Shown in pieces: positions 25,881 through 33,985 of a stretch of DNA of 43,612 nucleotides. A program made the position numbers and the translations under genes. The notes below the pieces were generated by a model. That model was not told where the DNA came from, did no database searches, and was given only the letters and a program-made list of their open reading frames with translations. This stretch comes from Bacilli bacterium. Its GTDB lineage: Bacteria > Bacillota_I > Bacilli_A > RFN20 > CAG-826. The stretch spans positions 1-43,612 of the forward strand of contig JAKSVH010000002.1 of assembly GCA_024408085.1 (NCBI GenBank). Reading direction: 5' to 3'. Within the stretch, counting starts at the first letter, position 1; each line of letters opens with the position of its first letter.

Positions 25881-27731
25881 ATGTGGCAAAAGATTAAGTT
25901 GATATTAAAATCTGTTAGACAATACAAGAAGTATGCTTTAATTACTCCTCTTTTCATGATTGGAGAAGCTCTCCTTGAATGTTTGATGCCATTTATAATG
26001 TCAATGCTAATTGACTCTGTCGGAAATGCAATTACAACTGGTATTTTTGATTTAAATGCTCCCTTTTTCACAAACTTTAACAAAACGATCCCTTATGTAA
26101 ACGCTAATTTAAACATAAATTGGAGTGTATCGATTTTAGGTTTAATTTTAACTCTAGTATTAATGGCTGGTTTCTCATTACTTTGTGGTATTCTTGGCGG
26201 TAAATATGCTGCCAAAGCATCCGTCGGTATGGGAACTAACTTACGTTCAGATTTATATAAGAAGATTCAAAGCTTTTCATTTGCTAATATTGACAAATTC
26301 TCTTCTTCCTCGCTTGTTACAAGATTAACAACCGATGTAAACCAAGTTCAAATGTCATTCCAAATGTGCATCAGAATTGTTGTCAGAGCACCACTTATGA
26401 TGATTTTCTCTGCGATTATGGCATTCTTGGCCGGAGGAGTTATGGCCCTCATTTTTATACTTTTAGTACCTGTTGTTGCAGTTGGCCTTTTAATTATTGG
26501 CAAGAAAGCCATGAAAATTTTCATGAGAGTCTTTAAGCGTTACGACAAACTTAATGAGTCTGTTCAAGAAAACGTTTCAGGAATCCGCGTTGTTAAATCA
26601 TATGTCCGTGAAGAATTTGAAAAACAAAAATTCAATGATGCATCCAATTCTATGACAACTGACTTTGTCAAGGCTGAAAAAATTATTGCAATGAACAACC
26701 CACTGATCAATACAACGGTTCACATGTCAAACATTCTTGTTATTGGTTTAGGCTCATTCATTATTTGGAAATCAAGCACCGATGCTTCATTCTGGACACA
26801 TTTAACTGTTGGTCAAATGTCTTCACTTCTTACGTATGGTATTCAAATTTTAATGAACGTAATGATGCTCTCTATGATTCTTGTCATGCTAGTTATGTCT
26901 CTTGAATGTATTAGACGTATTGGTGAGGTTCTTGAAGAAGAACCAACCATTGTTAATCCAGAAAAACCATTAATGGTTGTAGAAAATGGTGATATTGAAT
27001 TTAAAAACGTTAGTTTCAAATACAAAGAAACCGCTGAAAAGAATGCGCTATCCAATATTAATCTTAAGATTAAGAGCGGACAATTTATTGGCATTCTCGG
27101 TTCTACTGGATCCGGAAAAACATCATTAGTTAATCTAATTTCTCGTTTATATGATGTTACCGAAGGACAAGTTCTTGTAGGCGACCACGATGTTAGAGAG
27201 TATGATTTGAAAACTCTAAGAGACGAGGTTTCGGTTGTTTTACAAAAAAACGTTTTATTCTCTGGAACAATTGAATCTAATCTTAAATGGGGAAACATAA
27301 ATGCAACTCAAGAACAAATGACAAGAGCTGCTGAAATCGCTCAATGTTTAGATAATATCTTAGCAAAACCAGGTGGATTCCAAGCTGTTGTTGAACAAGG
27401 CGGTGCAAATTTCTCTGGCGGTCAAAAACAAAGACTTTGCATTGCTAGGGCAATTTTAAAAGAACCAAAAATTATGATTCTTGATGACTCAACATCTGCT
27501 GTTGATACAAGAACTGATAAATTAATTCGTAAAGGATTAAAAGAAGATTTACCAACCATGACAAAAATTGTCATTGCTCAACGTATTTCTTCCATTGAAG
27601 ATGCAGACCAAATCATCATTATGGACAACGGTCATATCGATGCAATTGGTACTCATGATGAACTTCTTAAATCTAATAAGATTTATCAAGAGGTCTATCA
27701 CACTCAAAATCGTGTTGGAGGTACAAAATAA
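25881..27731 (+). CDS. ABC exporter subunit with degenerate ATP site
   Basis: This 616-residue protein is a half-transporter with an N-terminal six-helix membrane domain (to about residue 340) and a C-terminal ATPase. Walker A is GSTGSGKTS near residue 410, the signature is FSGGQKQR near 511, and Walker B is MILDDSTSAVD, where the catalytic Glu is replaced by Asp. The H-switch is AQR near 565, with Gln instead of His. These changes mark the degenerate site of heterodimeric exporters such as TM287/288. Its partner starts with a 1-nt overlap (TAATG). Substrate is unknown; multidrug, peptide or lipid export are all possible. Confidence 0.93.
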   Translation: MWQKIKLILKSVRQYKKYALITPLFMIGEALLECLMPFIMSMLIDSVGNAITTGIFDLNAPFFTNFNKTIPYVNANLNINWSVSILGLILTLVLMAGFSLLCGILGGKYAAKASVGMGTNLRSDLYKKIQSFSFANIDKFSSSSLVTRLTTDVNQVQMSFQMCIRIVVRAPLMMIFSAIMAFLAGGVMALIFILLVPVVAVGLLIIGKKAMKIFMRVFKRYDKLNESVQENVSGIRVVKSYVREEFEKQKFNDASNSMTTDFVKAEKIIAMNNPLINTTVHMSNILVIGLGSFIIWKSSTDASFWTHLTVGQMSSLLTYGIQILMNVMMLSMILVMLVMSLECIRRIGEVLEEEPTIVNPEKPLMVVENGDIEFKNVSFKYKETAEKNALSNINLKIKSGQFIGILGSTGSGKTSLVNLISRLYDVTEGQVLVGDHDVREYDLKTLRDEVSVVLQKNVLFSGTIESNLKWGNINATQEQMTRAAEIAQCLDNILAKPGGFQAVVEQGGANFSGGQKQRLCIARAILKEPKIMILDDSTSAVDTRTDKLIRKGLKEDLPTMTKIVIAQRISSIEDADQIIIMDNGHIDAIGTHDELLKSNKIYQEVYHTQNRVGGTK

Positions 27732-29716
27732 TGCCACCAGTAAGGATTAAAGAAAGAGGAAGAGCCAAGAAAGGTACAATGACCAGATTACTTAAACAAT
27801 TGTTTAAGTTATATCCAGGTCGTCTTGTGACTGTTTTCATCTGCATTGTTTTCAATGTTTTCGCCAACCTTTGTTCATCAATTTTTGCTAACTTTATTAC
27901 TGTTTGTTTGACAAACGCTATTTCAAAAGGTGCAAATCCATTCGAAGGTTCATATACCTGCGTTGCTATGGGTATTACTGTTAACACAAACATCACTGTA
28001 TTGTTAGTAACAATGGGTGTTATCTATATCATTGGAATTTTCTCTGCATGGTATTGGAATAGAACCATGGCAATTCTTACTCAAAAATTCCTTAATGATT
28101 TCAGAATCCGCATGTTTGATCATTTACAAGACTTACCAATCAAGTATTTCGATACACATCAACACGGTGAAGTCATGTCATTATTCACAAATGATATCGA
28201 CACAATTAGACAATTTATTTCACAAGCAATGCCAAGCTTAATTCAAGCTGGTTTTGCAGTGATTTTCTGCTTTGTAACTATGTTAATCAACTCAATCTGG
28301 ATGACTTTAGTTACAATTCTCTGCACAATCGCAATGTTTATGACAACTAAAGTTATTGGTGGTCGTTCATCAAAATACTTTATTAAACAACAAGTACAAG
28401 TTTCTAAGGTTGAAGGTAACATTGAAGAAGCAATCAATGGCCTTAAAGTCATTAAGGTCTTCTCTCATGAAGAAAAATCTTGTGATGAATTTGATGAGTT
28501 AAATAACACACTTTGTGAATACTCAACCGAAGCTAACATTTCAGGTAACATTACAATGCCAATTAACGGAAATATTGGTAACTTTATGTATGTTTTAACC
28601 GCAACAGTTGGTTTCTTAATGTTATTAATCCCATCATTCTATAACGTTACAATTCTTGGAGAAGTTTACTCTGTCGGATCTTCACCAGAATCTATTTCAA
28701 CATTCTGGGGCATGATTGTCGCATTCTTAATGATGTCTAGAATGTTCACAAATAACGTTAATACATTCTCACAACAAATTATCTTCATTGTCATGGGTAT
28801 GGCTGGTGCATCTAGATGCTTTGACTTACTCGATGAAATTCCAGAACAAGACGAAGGCTATGTTACTTTAGTAAACGTCAAGAAAGATGAAAATGGCAAC
28901 TTGGTTGAAACAACTGAGCGTACACACATGTGGGCTTGGAAACATCCACATAAAGCTGACGGAACAGTTACTTATACTGAACTCAAAGGAGACATTCTCC
29001 TTGATCATGTTGACTTTAGCTACAATGGTACAAAGATGATTCTTCATGACATCTGCATCTACGCTCACCCAGGTCAACAAATCGCACTTGTTGGCGCAAC
29101 AGGCGCAGGTAAGACTACAATCACAAACTTAATCAATAGATTCTATCCTCTTGCAGATGGTAAAGTTAGATACGATGGAATTAACATTAATAAAATTAAA
29201 AAGGAAGACTTGCGTCGTTCTTTAGGCATTGTTTTACAAGATGTTAACTTATTTACTGGCACAGTTATGGAAAACATCCGTTATGGCCGTTTAGACGCAA
29301 CCGATGAGGAATGCATCGCAGCTGCCAAGATTGCTAACGCACACGACTTTATTACACGTCTTCCAGAGGGTTATAACACAATGCTTTCAGGGGATGGCGC
29401 TAACTTGTCTCAAGGACAACGTCAATTACTCTCTATTGCACGTGCTGCAGTAGCAGACGCACCTGTTATGATTCTTGACGAAGCTACATCATCAATCGAT
29501 ACAAGAACTGAAAAACTTGTACAGCAAGGCATGGATGGACTTATGAAAGGACGTACAGTCTTTGCAATTGCCCACCGCTTATCAACAATTCAAAATTCTA
29601 ATGCAATTATGTGTATGGAACACGGTCGTATTATTGAACGTGGTGACCATGATGAATTAATTGCTAAAAAAGGTTATTACTATCAACTCTACACTGGAGC
29701 CTTTGAGCTCGAATAG
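27731..29716 (+). CDS. ABC exporter subunit with canonical ATP site
   Basis: The 661-residue partner has the same layout: membrane domain to about residue 370 and a C-terminal ATPase with Walker A GATGAGKTT (near 454), signature LSQGQRQLL (near 558), Walker B MILDEATSSID with the catalytic Glu, and a His H-switch in IAHRLSTIQ. A segment of about 40 residues is inserted between the domains (EGYVTLVNVKKDENG to KADGTVTYTE). Residues 1-15 are strongly basic. It is the catalytic half of the heterodimer and overlaps the first subunit by 1 nt. The stop is TAG; the Ig-like lipoprotein gene begins 10 nt later. Confidence 0.93.
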   Translation: MPPVRIKERGRAKKGTMTRLLKQLFKLYPGRLVTVFICIVFNVFANLCSSIFANFITVCLTNAISKGANPFEGSYTCVAMGITVNTNITVLLVTMGVIYIIGIFSAWYWNRTMAILTQKFLNDFRIRMFDHLQDLPIKYFDTHQHGEVMSLFTNDIDTIRQFISQAMPSLIQAGFAVIFCFVTMLINSIWMTLVTILCTIAMFMTTKVIGGRSSKYFIKQQVQVSKVEGNIEEAINGLKVIKVFSHEEKSCDEFDELNNTLCEYSTEANISGNITMPINGNIGNFMYVLTATVGFLMLLIPSFYNVTILGEVYSVGSSPESISTFWGMIVAFLMMSRMFTNNVNTFSQQIIFIVMGMAGASRCFDLLDEIPEQDEGYVTLVNVKKDENGNLVETTERTHMWAWKHPHKADGTVTYTELKGDILLDHVDFSYNGTKMILHDICIYAHPGQQIALVGATGAGKTTITNLINRFYPLADGKVRYDGININKIKKEDLRRSLGIVLQDVNLFTGTVMENIRYGRLDATDEECIAAAKIANAHDFITRLPEGYNTMLSGDGANLSQGQRQLLSIARAAVADAPVMILDEATSSIDTRTEKLVQQGMDGLMKGRTVFAIAHRLSTIQNSNAIMCMEHGRIIERGDHDELIAKKGYYYQLYTGAFELE

Positions 29717-29726
29717 GAGAAACAAT

Positions 29727-31499
29727 ATGAAAAGCAAACTTCTTTTATTACCTGTATTATTAGCAGGTCTTTTAGCTAGCTGTGGAAATCAACCTGGCCC
29801 AGGACCAAATCCAGATCCTGATCCAGTTGTCCATGTTCAAAGTATTACTTTAAACAGTGATCGAGTTATCATGACTGTTGGAAAAACATACAGCATTGCT
29901 GCAAGTGTTCTTCCTGCAAATGCTACTGATAAATCATTTACATGGTCATCTACTGATGAAACAGTTGCAAAATATGAAGCTGGAAAAATTCACGGTTATA
30001 AACCAGGTGAAGTAACTATTACTGTTACTACAACTGACTTGCATATTACTGATACTTGTTTAGTCACTGTTGAAGAAGACACAGACATTCATGTTGAAAC
30101 AATTAATTTCGAAACACCTGAAGTTGACTTATACGTAGGTGCTACATACTCACAAATGCCTTTAATCACACCTGATGATGCAACATGCAAAGATGTAGAA
30201 TGGTCTTCATCACTTACTACGGTTGCAACTGTCAGTAACACAGGTTTAGTAACCGCCAAAAAAGCTGGAACTACAGTAATTACTGCAAAAACAGAAGATG
30301 GCGGAAAAGAAGCAACTTACAAAGTAAATGTTTCTGAAGAACCTATAAAAGTTTCAACAATTAAAGAAGTAAAAGATTACATTGCTGCACATCCAGTTAC
30401 TGTTAATTCACATAAATGTGGAGTTAATAAAGATGTTTCATTTACCATCGCTGGATTTGCAATCGCAAAATTTGACTTAATTAAAACAAAAAAGAGCTTT
30501 GGTCTTGATGTATCTTATCCAGGAAAAACAATTATTGCAGATGAGACTGGTTATATTGCCTGCGCATCACTCACAACAAAAGGCTCAAACTCTTTATATG
30601 AAAAAGTTGCTGATCACCAATGCAAAGACACATCAAGATACACAGTTAAAGGCTATATTTCTACCTATTTAGATCAACCAGAGCTTGTTGTTGAATCATT
30701 TGTTTGGGATGAAAAACTTGACGTTAAATGGAACGCTGACAAGCTCATTAAAAAAGAAGTTACTATCTCAGATTTCTTTGATGAAGCAGCAAATGTTTAT
30801 TACAACTGTGCAGGACATGGCTATGGTGAAATTTATTCGCTCAAAAGACTCACATGTTTTTCAATGGAATCTAACGGTTCTGGTGTTAGATACTATCACT
30901 TTACTGATGGCACACATCAACTTAGAGTAAATGCTTTTAACATTAGCCAATGCAGTGTTGGTTATGCATACGATATTATCGGTATCACATCACTTAAAAA
31001 CTATTCAGCAATTATTGTTGGTTTAAAAATTAAGAGTTCTTCTTCAGAACCTGTTGAACTAGATTACGAATCTGTAGCAACAGAACAAACAATTGATAAT
31101 TTAAGAAAAAATAAAACCAATCAAGATGACACTGATACAAAGTATCCAACCTATATTAAGTCATGGAAAAACGTATATAAAGTAACCGGATATTTAACCT
31201 CCTGCATTCAAGATGGTAAATATTATTTAGGTATAAGAGATACTTACTATACTGGTAAAGATGAAATCCAAGGAAAAGATAATGCGAGATCAACCTACAA
31301 AATGGCTTTAATTAAGAATGATAACTTCTGGAATTGCACTTGGGAACAATATGAAAGATTTAATCCGTATGGCGAATATATTAACGTAAACACCCCATGC
31401 ACTTTCTACTATGTACAAGAACTAATGGGTTATAAATCTGGCGAAACATTATGGGACATTATGTTAATCCCATCATCATTGCCTGAACTCGTTGCATAG
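29727..31499 (+). CDS. Predicted lipoprotein with two Big_2 Ig-like domains
   Basis: The start was set at the ATG at 29727, 6 nt after AGGAG, giving 590 residues with the leader MKSKLLLLPVLLAGLLASCG. After a Pro/Gly/Asp linker (PGPGPNPDPDP) there are two Big_2-type domains: VQSITLNSDRVIMTVGKTYS through ITVTTTDLH, and VETINFETPEVDLYVGATYS through AGTTVITAKT, with TWSSTDETVAK/EWSSSLTTVAT as the conserved turns. The rest is beta-rich, with possible OB-like segments (EVKDYIAAHPVTVNS, then VKGYISTYLDQPELVVES). Only 10 nt separate it from the ABC exporter, so they are co-transcribed. It is a surface protein; a link to the exporter's job is inference. Confidence 0.85.
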   Translation: MKSKLLLLPVLLAGLLASCGNQPGPGPNPDPDPVVHVQSITLNSDRVIMTVGKTYSIAASVLPANATDKSFTWSSTDETVAKYEAGKIHGYKPGEVTITVTTTDLHITDTCLVTVEEDTDIHVETINFETPEVDLYVGATYSQMPLITPDDATCKDVEWSSSLTTVATVSNTGLVTAKKAGTTVITAKTEDGGKEATYKVNVSEEPIKVSTIKEVKDYIAAHPVTVNSHKCGVNKDVSFTIAGFAIAKFDLIKTKKSFGLDVSYPGKTIIADETGYIACASLTTKGSNSLYEKVADHQCKDTSRYTVKGYISTYLDQPELVVESFVWDEKLDVKWNADKLIKKEVTISDFFDEAANVYYNCAGHGYGEIYSLKRLTCFSMESNGSGVRYYHFTDGTHQLRVNAFNISQCSVGYAYDIIGITSLKNYSAIIVGLKIKSSSSEPVELDYESVATEQTIDNLRKNKTNQDDTDTKYPTYIKSWKNVYKVTGYLTSCIQDGKYYLGIRDTYYTGKDEIQGKDNARSTYKMALIKNDNFWNCTWEQYERFNPYGEYINVNTPCTFYYVQELMGYKSGETLWDIMLIPSSLPELVA

Positions 31500-31507
31500 C
31501 AAAAAGA

Positions 31508-31540
31508 AAACTCGAACCAAACGGCTCGAGTTTTTTTATT
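31508..31540. terminator. Bidirectional terminator between the Ig-like lipoprotein and folD
   Basis: An 8-bp stem AAACTCGA/TCGAGTTT (31508-31515, 31526-31533) with a 10-nt loop is followed by T-runs on the plus strand and A-runs on the left. It lies 8 nt after the lipoprotein stop and 3 nt before the folD stop, serving both convergent genes. Confidence 0.8.
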
Positions 31541-31542
31541 GA

Positions 31543-32328
31543 TTATTTACCAATCTTTAATAAGTTTTCCATTAAGGCTAATCTGGTAAGAAGTCCAACT
31601 CCACCAGGAACTGGTGTTTGAAGTCTTACTGGAAGACCTGGTTCGACGTCTCCGTGTAGTCCATCTTCATCTCTATTAATTCCGACATCAACAATAACTG
31701 CTGATTCTTTGAATTTGAATGATTTGGTAATTAAGTGTTTTCTGCCAACTGCAACGACAACAATGTCTGCATTAGCAAGGTAATTTGCCATATCTTCTTT
31801 TGAGGTTTTAGAGTGAAGAACTGTAACGTTGCAGCTTTCCTTTAAAAGGAGTTTTGCCATTGGCTTGCCAACAATGTTACTTCTACCAATTACAACGGCA
31901 TTTTTGCCCAAAAACTCTATGTTTTCGTGCTTTAAATAGTTCATGATGCCTTGTGGTGTGCATGGATTTAATGCACTTAATGGATGGAAGCCATCAACAT
32001 CTTTTGCTGGTGAAATTGCAAGCTTAACTGTCTCTTCATTAATTTGTTTTGGAAGTGGCATTTGAACAATGAATCCATCAACATGACGATCCTTGTTTAA
32101 TTTTGCAATAACCTTAAGAAGGGCTTTTTCACTCATATCAACTGGGAACTTTAATAACTTTGCGTTGATACCAAGTTCTGCAGCATCCTTAAGTTTTCCC
32201 TTAACATAGGCTTTACTTGCTTCATCTTCATTAAGTTGAACAATAACGAGATTTGGCTTCTTTGCCATTGATGCAACTTCAGCTTTAATCTCTTCTTTTC
32301 TTGCTTTAATGTACTCTTTAATTGTCAT
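31543..32328 (-). CDS. folD: Methylenetetrahydrofolate dehydrogenase/cyclohydrolase
   Basis: FolD oxidises and hydrolyses 5,10-methylene-THF to 10-formyl-THF. It has the catalytic Lys region SKAYVKGKLKDAAELGI, GFIVQMPLPKQI, PAKDVDGFHPLS, CTPQGIMNYL, the NADP-binding motif VVIGRSNIVGKPMAKLLL and the C-terminal TPVPGGVGLLTRLALMENL. At 261 residues it is about 20 shorter than usual, since the common N-terminal segment is truncated. It is monocistronic by spacing, near the nrd genes: both feed nucleotide metabolism, although no shared control is seen. Confidence 0.96.
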   Translation of the reverse strand: MTIKEYIKARKEEIKAEVASMAKKPNLVIVQLNEDEASKAYVKGKLKDAAELGINAKLLKFPVDMSEKALLKVIAKLNKDRHVDGFIVQMPLPKQINEETVKLAISPAKDVDGFHPLSALNPCTPQGIMNYLKHENIEFLGKNAVVIGRSNIVGKPMAKLLLKESCNVTVLHSKTSKEDMANYLANADIVVVAVGRKHLITKSFKFKESAVIVDVGINRDEDGLHGDVEPGLPVRLQTPVPGGVGLLTRLALMENLLKIGK

Positions 32329-32388
32329 AATTTTTTACCTCAAAATTAAATGATTGCGAAAATTATAACAAATTACACCAAAAATTGG

Positions 32389-32394
32389 TATAAT
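32389..32394 (+). promoter_or_regulatory. -10 box placed for a leaderless nrdG mRNA
   Basis: TATAAT ends 7 nt before the nrdG ATG, so transcription should start at or next to the ATG. No Shine-Dalgarno and no good -35 are visible. Confidence 0.55.
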
Positions 32395-32401
32395 TAGTTA
32401 T

Positions 32402-33088
32402 ATGGAGTTCGTTGGAATCGATAAATTTTCACTTCTAGACTACGAAGAAAAGGTATCTGTCGTACTATTTTCGCCAGCTTGTAATTTCAGATGTCCATTC
32501 TGTCACAATGGTGATTCAGTACTCAATTCAAACACTTCAATTCCTTTCGATGAGATTTTATATTTCTTAAAAAGTAGAGTTGGTTTGATAGATGCAGTTG
32601 TTTTCACTGGTGGCGAACCAACAATGATGCCTGAACTTGAGGAAAGAATTAGAGAAGTCAAAAAACTTGGCTTCCTTATTAAACTTGATACAAACGGAAC
32701 AAATCCAACAATTCTTCAACACCTCATTGATGAAGAACTTTTAGATTACGTTGCAATGGATATTAAGAACTCTGAAAAAGAGTACGCAAAGACAACAGGA
32801 TGTAAAGTTTTAAATCTTGAAAATGTGAAAAAATCCATCAAAATACTAGTAAATTCCCCAATATCTTACGAATTTAGAACAACTTTAGTAAAAGAATTTC
32901 ATACTAAAGAATCAATCACTGAAATGCGTGATTTAGTAAGTGGCGCAAAGAAACTATATCTACAAAAATTTGTTGATAGAGAAGGAGTCATACAAAAAGG
33001 CCTCCACGATATTTCTATCGAGGAAGCCAATTCGTTTAAGGATATTTTATCTGAAGCAGTTACAAATGTAGAGCTTCGTGGATATTAA
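32402..33088 (+). CDS. nrdG: Anaerobic ribonucleotide reductase activating protein (radical SAM)
   Basis: NrdG uses a 4Fe-4S cluster and AdoMet to put the glycyl radical on NrdD. The 228-residue protein has the CxxxCxxC motif as ACNFRCPFCHN near residue 27, and GGEPTMMPELEERI (the SAM-binding GGEP). LIKLDTNGTNP follows. The gene is plus strand and convergent with the trxB-like gene, which it overlaps by 4 nt at the end; nrdD lies just beyond on the minus strand. There is no Shine-Dalgarno; TATAAT is 7 nt upstream. It is the partner activase for the nrdD here. Confidence 0.93.
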   Translation: MEFVGIDKFSLLDYEEKVSVVLFSPACNFRCPFCHNGDSVLNSNTSIPFDEILYFLKSRVGLIDAVVFTGGEPTMMPELEERIREVKKLGFLIKLDTNGTNPTILQHLIDEELLDYVAMDIKNSEKEYAKTTGCKVLNLENVKKSIKILVNSPISYEFRTTLVKEFHTKESITEMRDLVSGAKKLYLQKFVDREGVIQKGLHDISIEEANSFKDILSEAVTNVELRGY

Positions 33089-33984
33089 CCTAAGTATTTA
33101 ACTGCTGACATAGCAGCAACAGCACCATCATTACAGGCAGTGACAACTTGTTTCACTGCTTTTTTTCTTGTGTCACCACAGGCGAACAAGCCAGGTGTCT
33201 TGGTTTTCATATCCTCATCTGTAACAATGAAGCCTTTATCAAGATCAACCAAGTTGCTGAACTTTTCGTTATCTGGAAGTTGGCCAATTGAGACAAAGAC
33301 ATTGTCTGTTTTGTACTCGAACACTTCTTTGGTAACTGTATTTTGGAATACAAGACCTTCGAGTCTATCTGTTCCAACATACTTCATAAGGCTCATGTTG
33401 TTCATAACTTCAATGTTTTCTCTTGCATTGACTCTATCTTGAAGAACTTTTTCTCCAAAGAATCCACCAAAGAGAGTAAACATATGAACTTTTGTACAAT
33501 AACCAGAGAGAAGAAGTGCATATTGAAGAGCTGTATTTGCATCTCCAATTAAGTAAACTTCTTTTCCTTTAAACAATGGACCATCACATGTTGCGCAATA
33601 GTAAACACCTTTACCAATTAAGTGCTCTTCATTATCGAGTCCCATGGTTCTATGTTTGACGCCATTTGCGATAATTACAGCTTTAGCCTCATAGGTGTTA
33701 TAATTGCCTTTTACTGCGAAAATCTCACCGTTTTTCTGGATATTTTCAACATTTTCGAGTTCAAACTCTGCTCCAAGATCTGTGATTTGTTCGAACATTT
33801 TGTCAGACAATTCAAGACCGGAAATTTCCTTAATTGTAGGATAATTTTCTACCTTTGGAGAGTTAGCAATTTGACCCCCAAAATTTTCTTTTTCGAGGAT
33901 CAAAACTGACTTGTTTGCTCTTAATGCGTACAAGGCGGCAGTCATTCCTGATGGACCACCACCAATGATAATAATGTCGTACAT
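33085..33984 (-). CDS. Thioredoxin reductase-like flavoprotein with an unusual pyridine-nucleotide domain
   Basis: This 299-residue protein has the FAD motif YDIIIIGGGPSGMTAALYA, ENFGGQIANSPKVENYP, the redox-active YYCATCDGPLF and the C-terminal GLFACGDTRKKAVKQVVTA. In the NADPH domain the expected GGGxSAxEEA is GDANTALQYA, and the HRRxxxR that binds the NADPH phosphate is missing (MFTLFGGFFGEKVL instead). It may use NADH, ferredoxin or another donor, as the FFTR/DFTR-type reductases do; that is inference. I put the start at ATG 33982-33984, 1 nt after the nrdD stop. Its likely partner is the glutaredoxin-like tail of NrdD. Confidence 0.85.
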   Translation of the reverse strand: MYDIIIIGGGPSGMTAALYALRANKSVLILEKENFGGQIANSPKVENYPTIKEISGLELSDKMFEQITDLGAEFELENVENIQKNGEIFAVKGNYNTYEAKAVIIANGVKHRTMGLDNEEHLIGKGVYYCATCDGPLFKGKEVYLIGDANTALQYALLLSGYCTKVHMFTLFGGFFGEKVLQDRVNARENIEVMNNMSLMKYVGTDRLEGLVFQNTVTKEVFEYKTDNVFVSIGQLPDNEKFSNLVDLDKGFIVTDEDMKTKTPGLFACGDTRKKAVKQVVTACNDGAVAAMSAVKYLG

Positions 33985-33985
33985 T

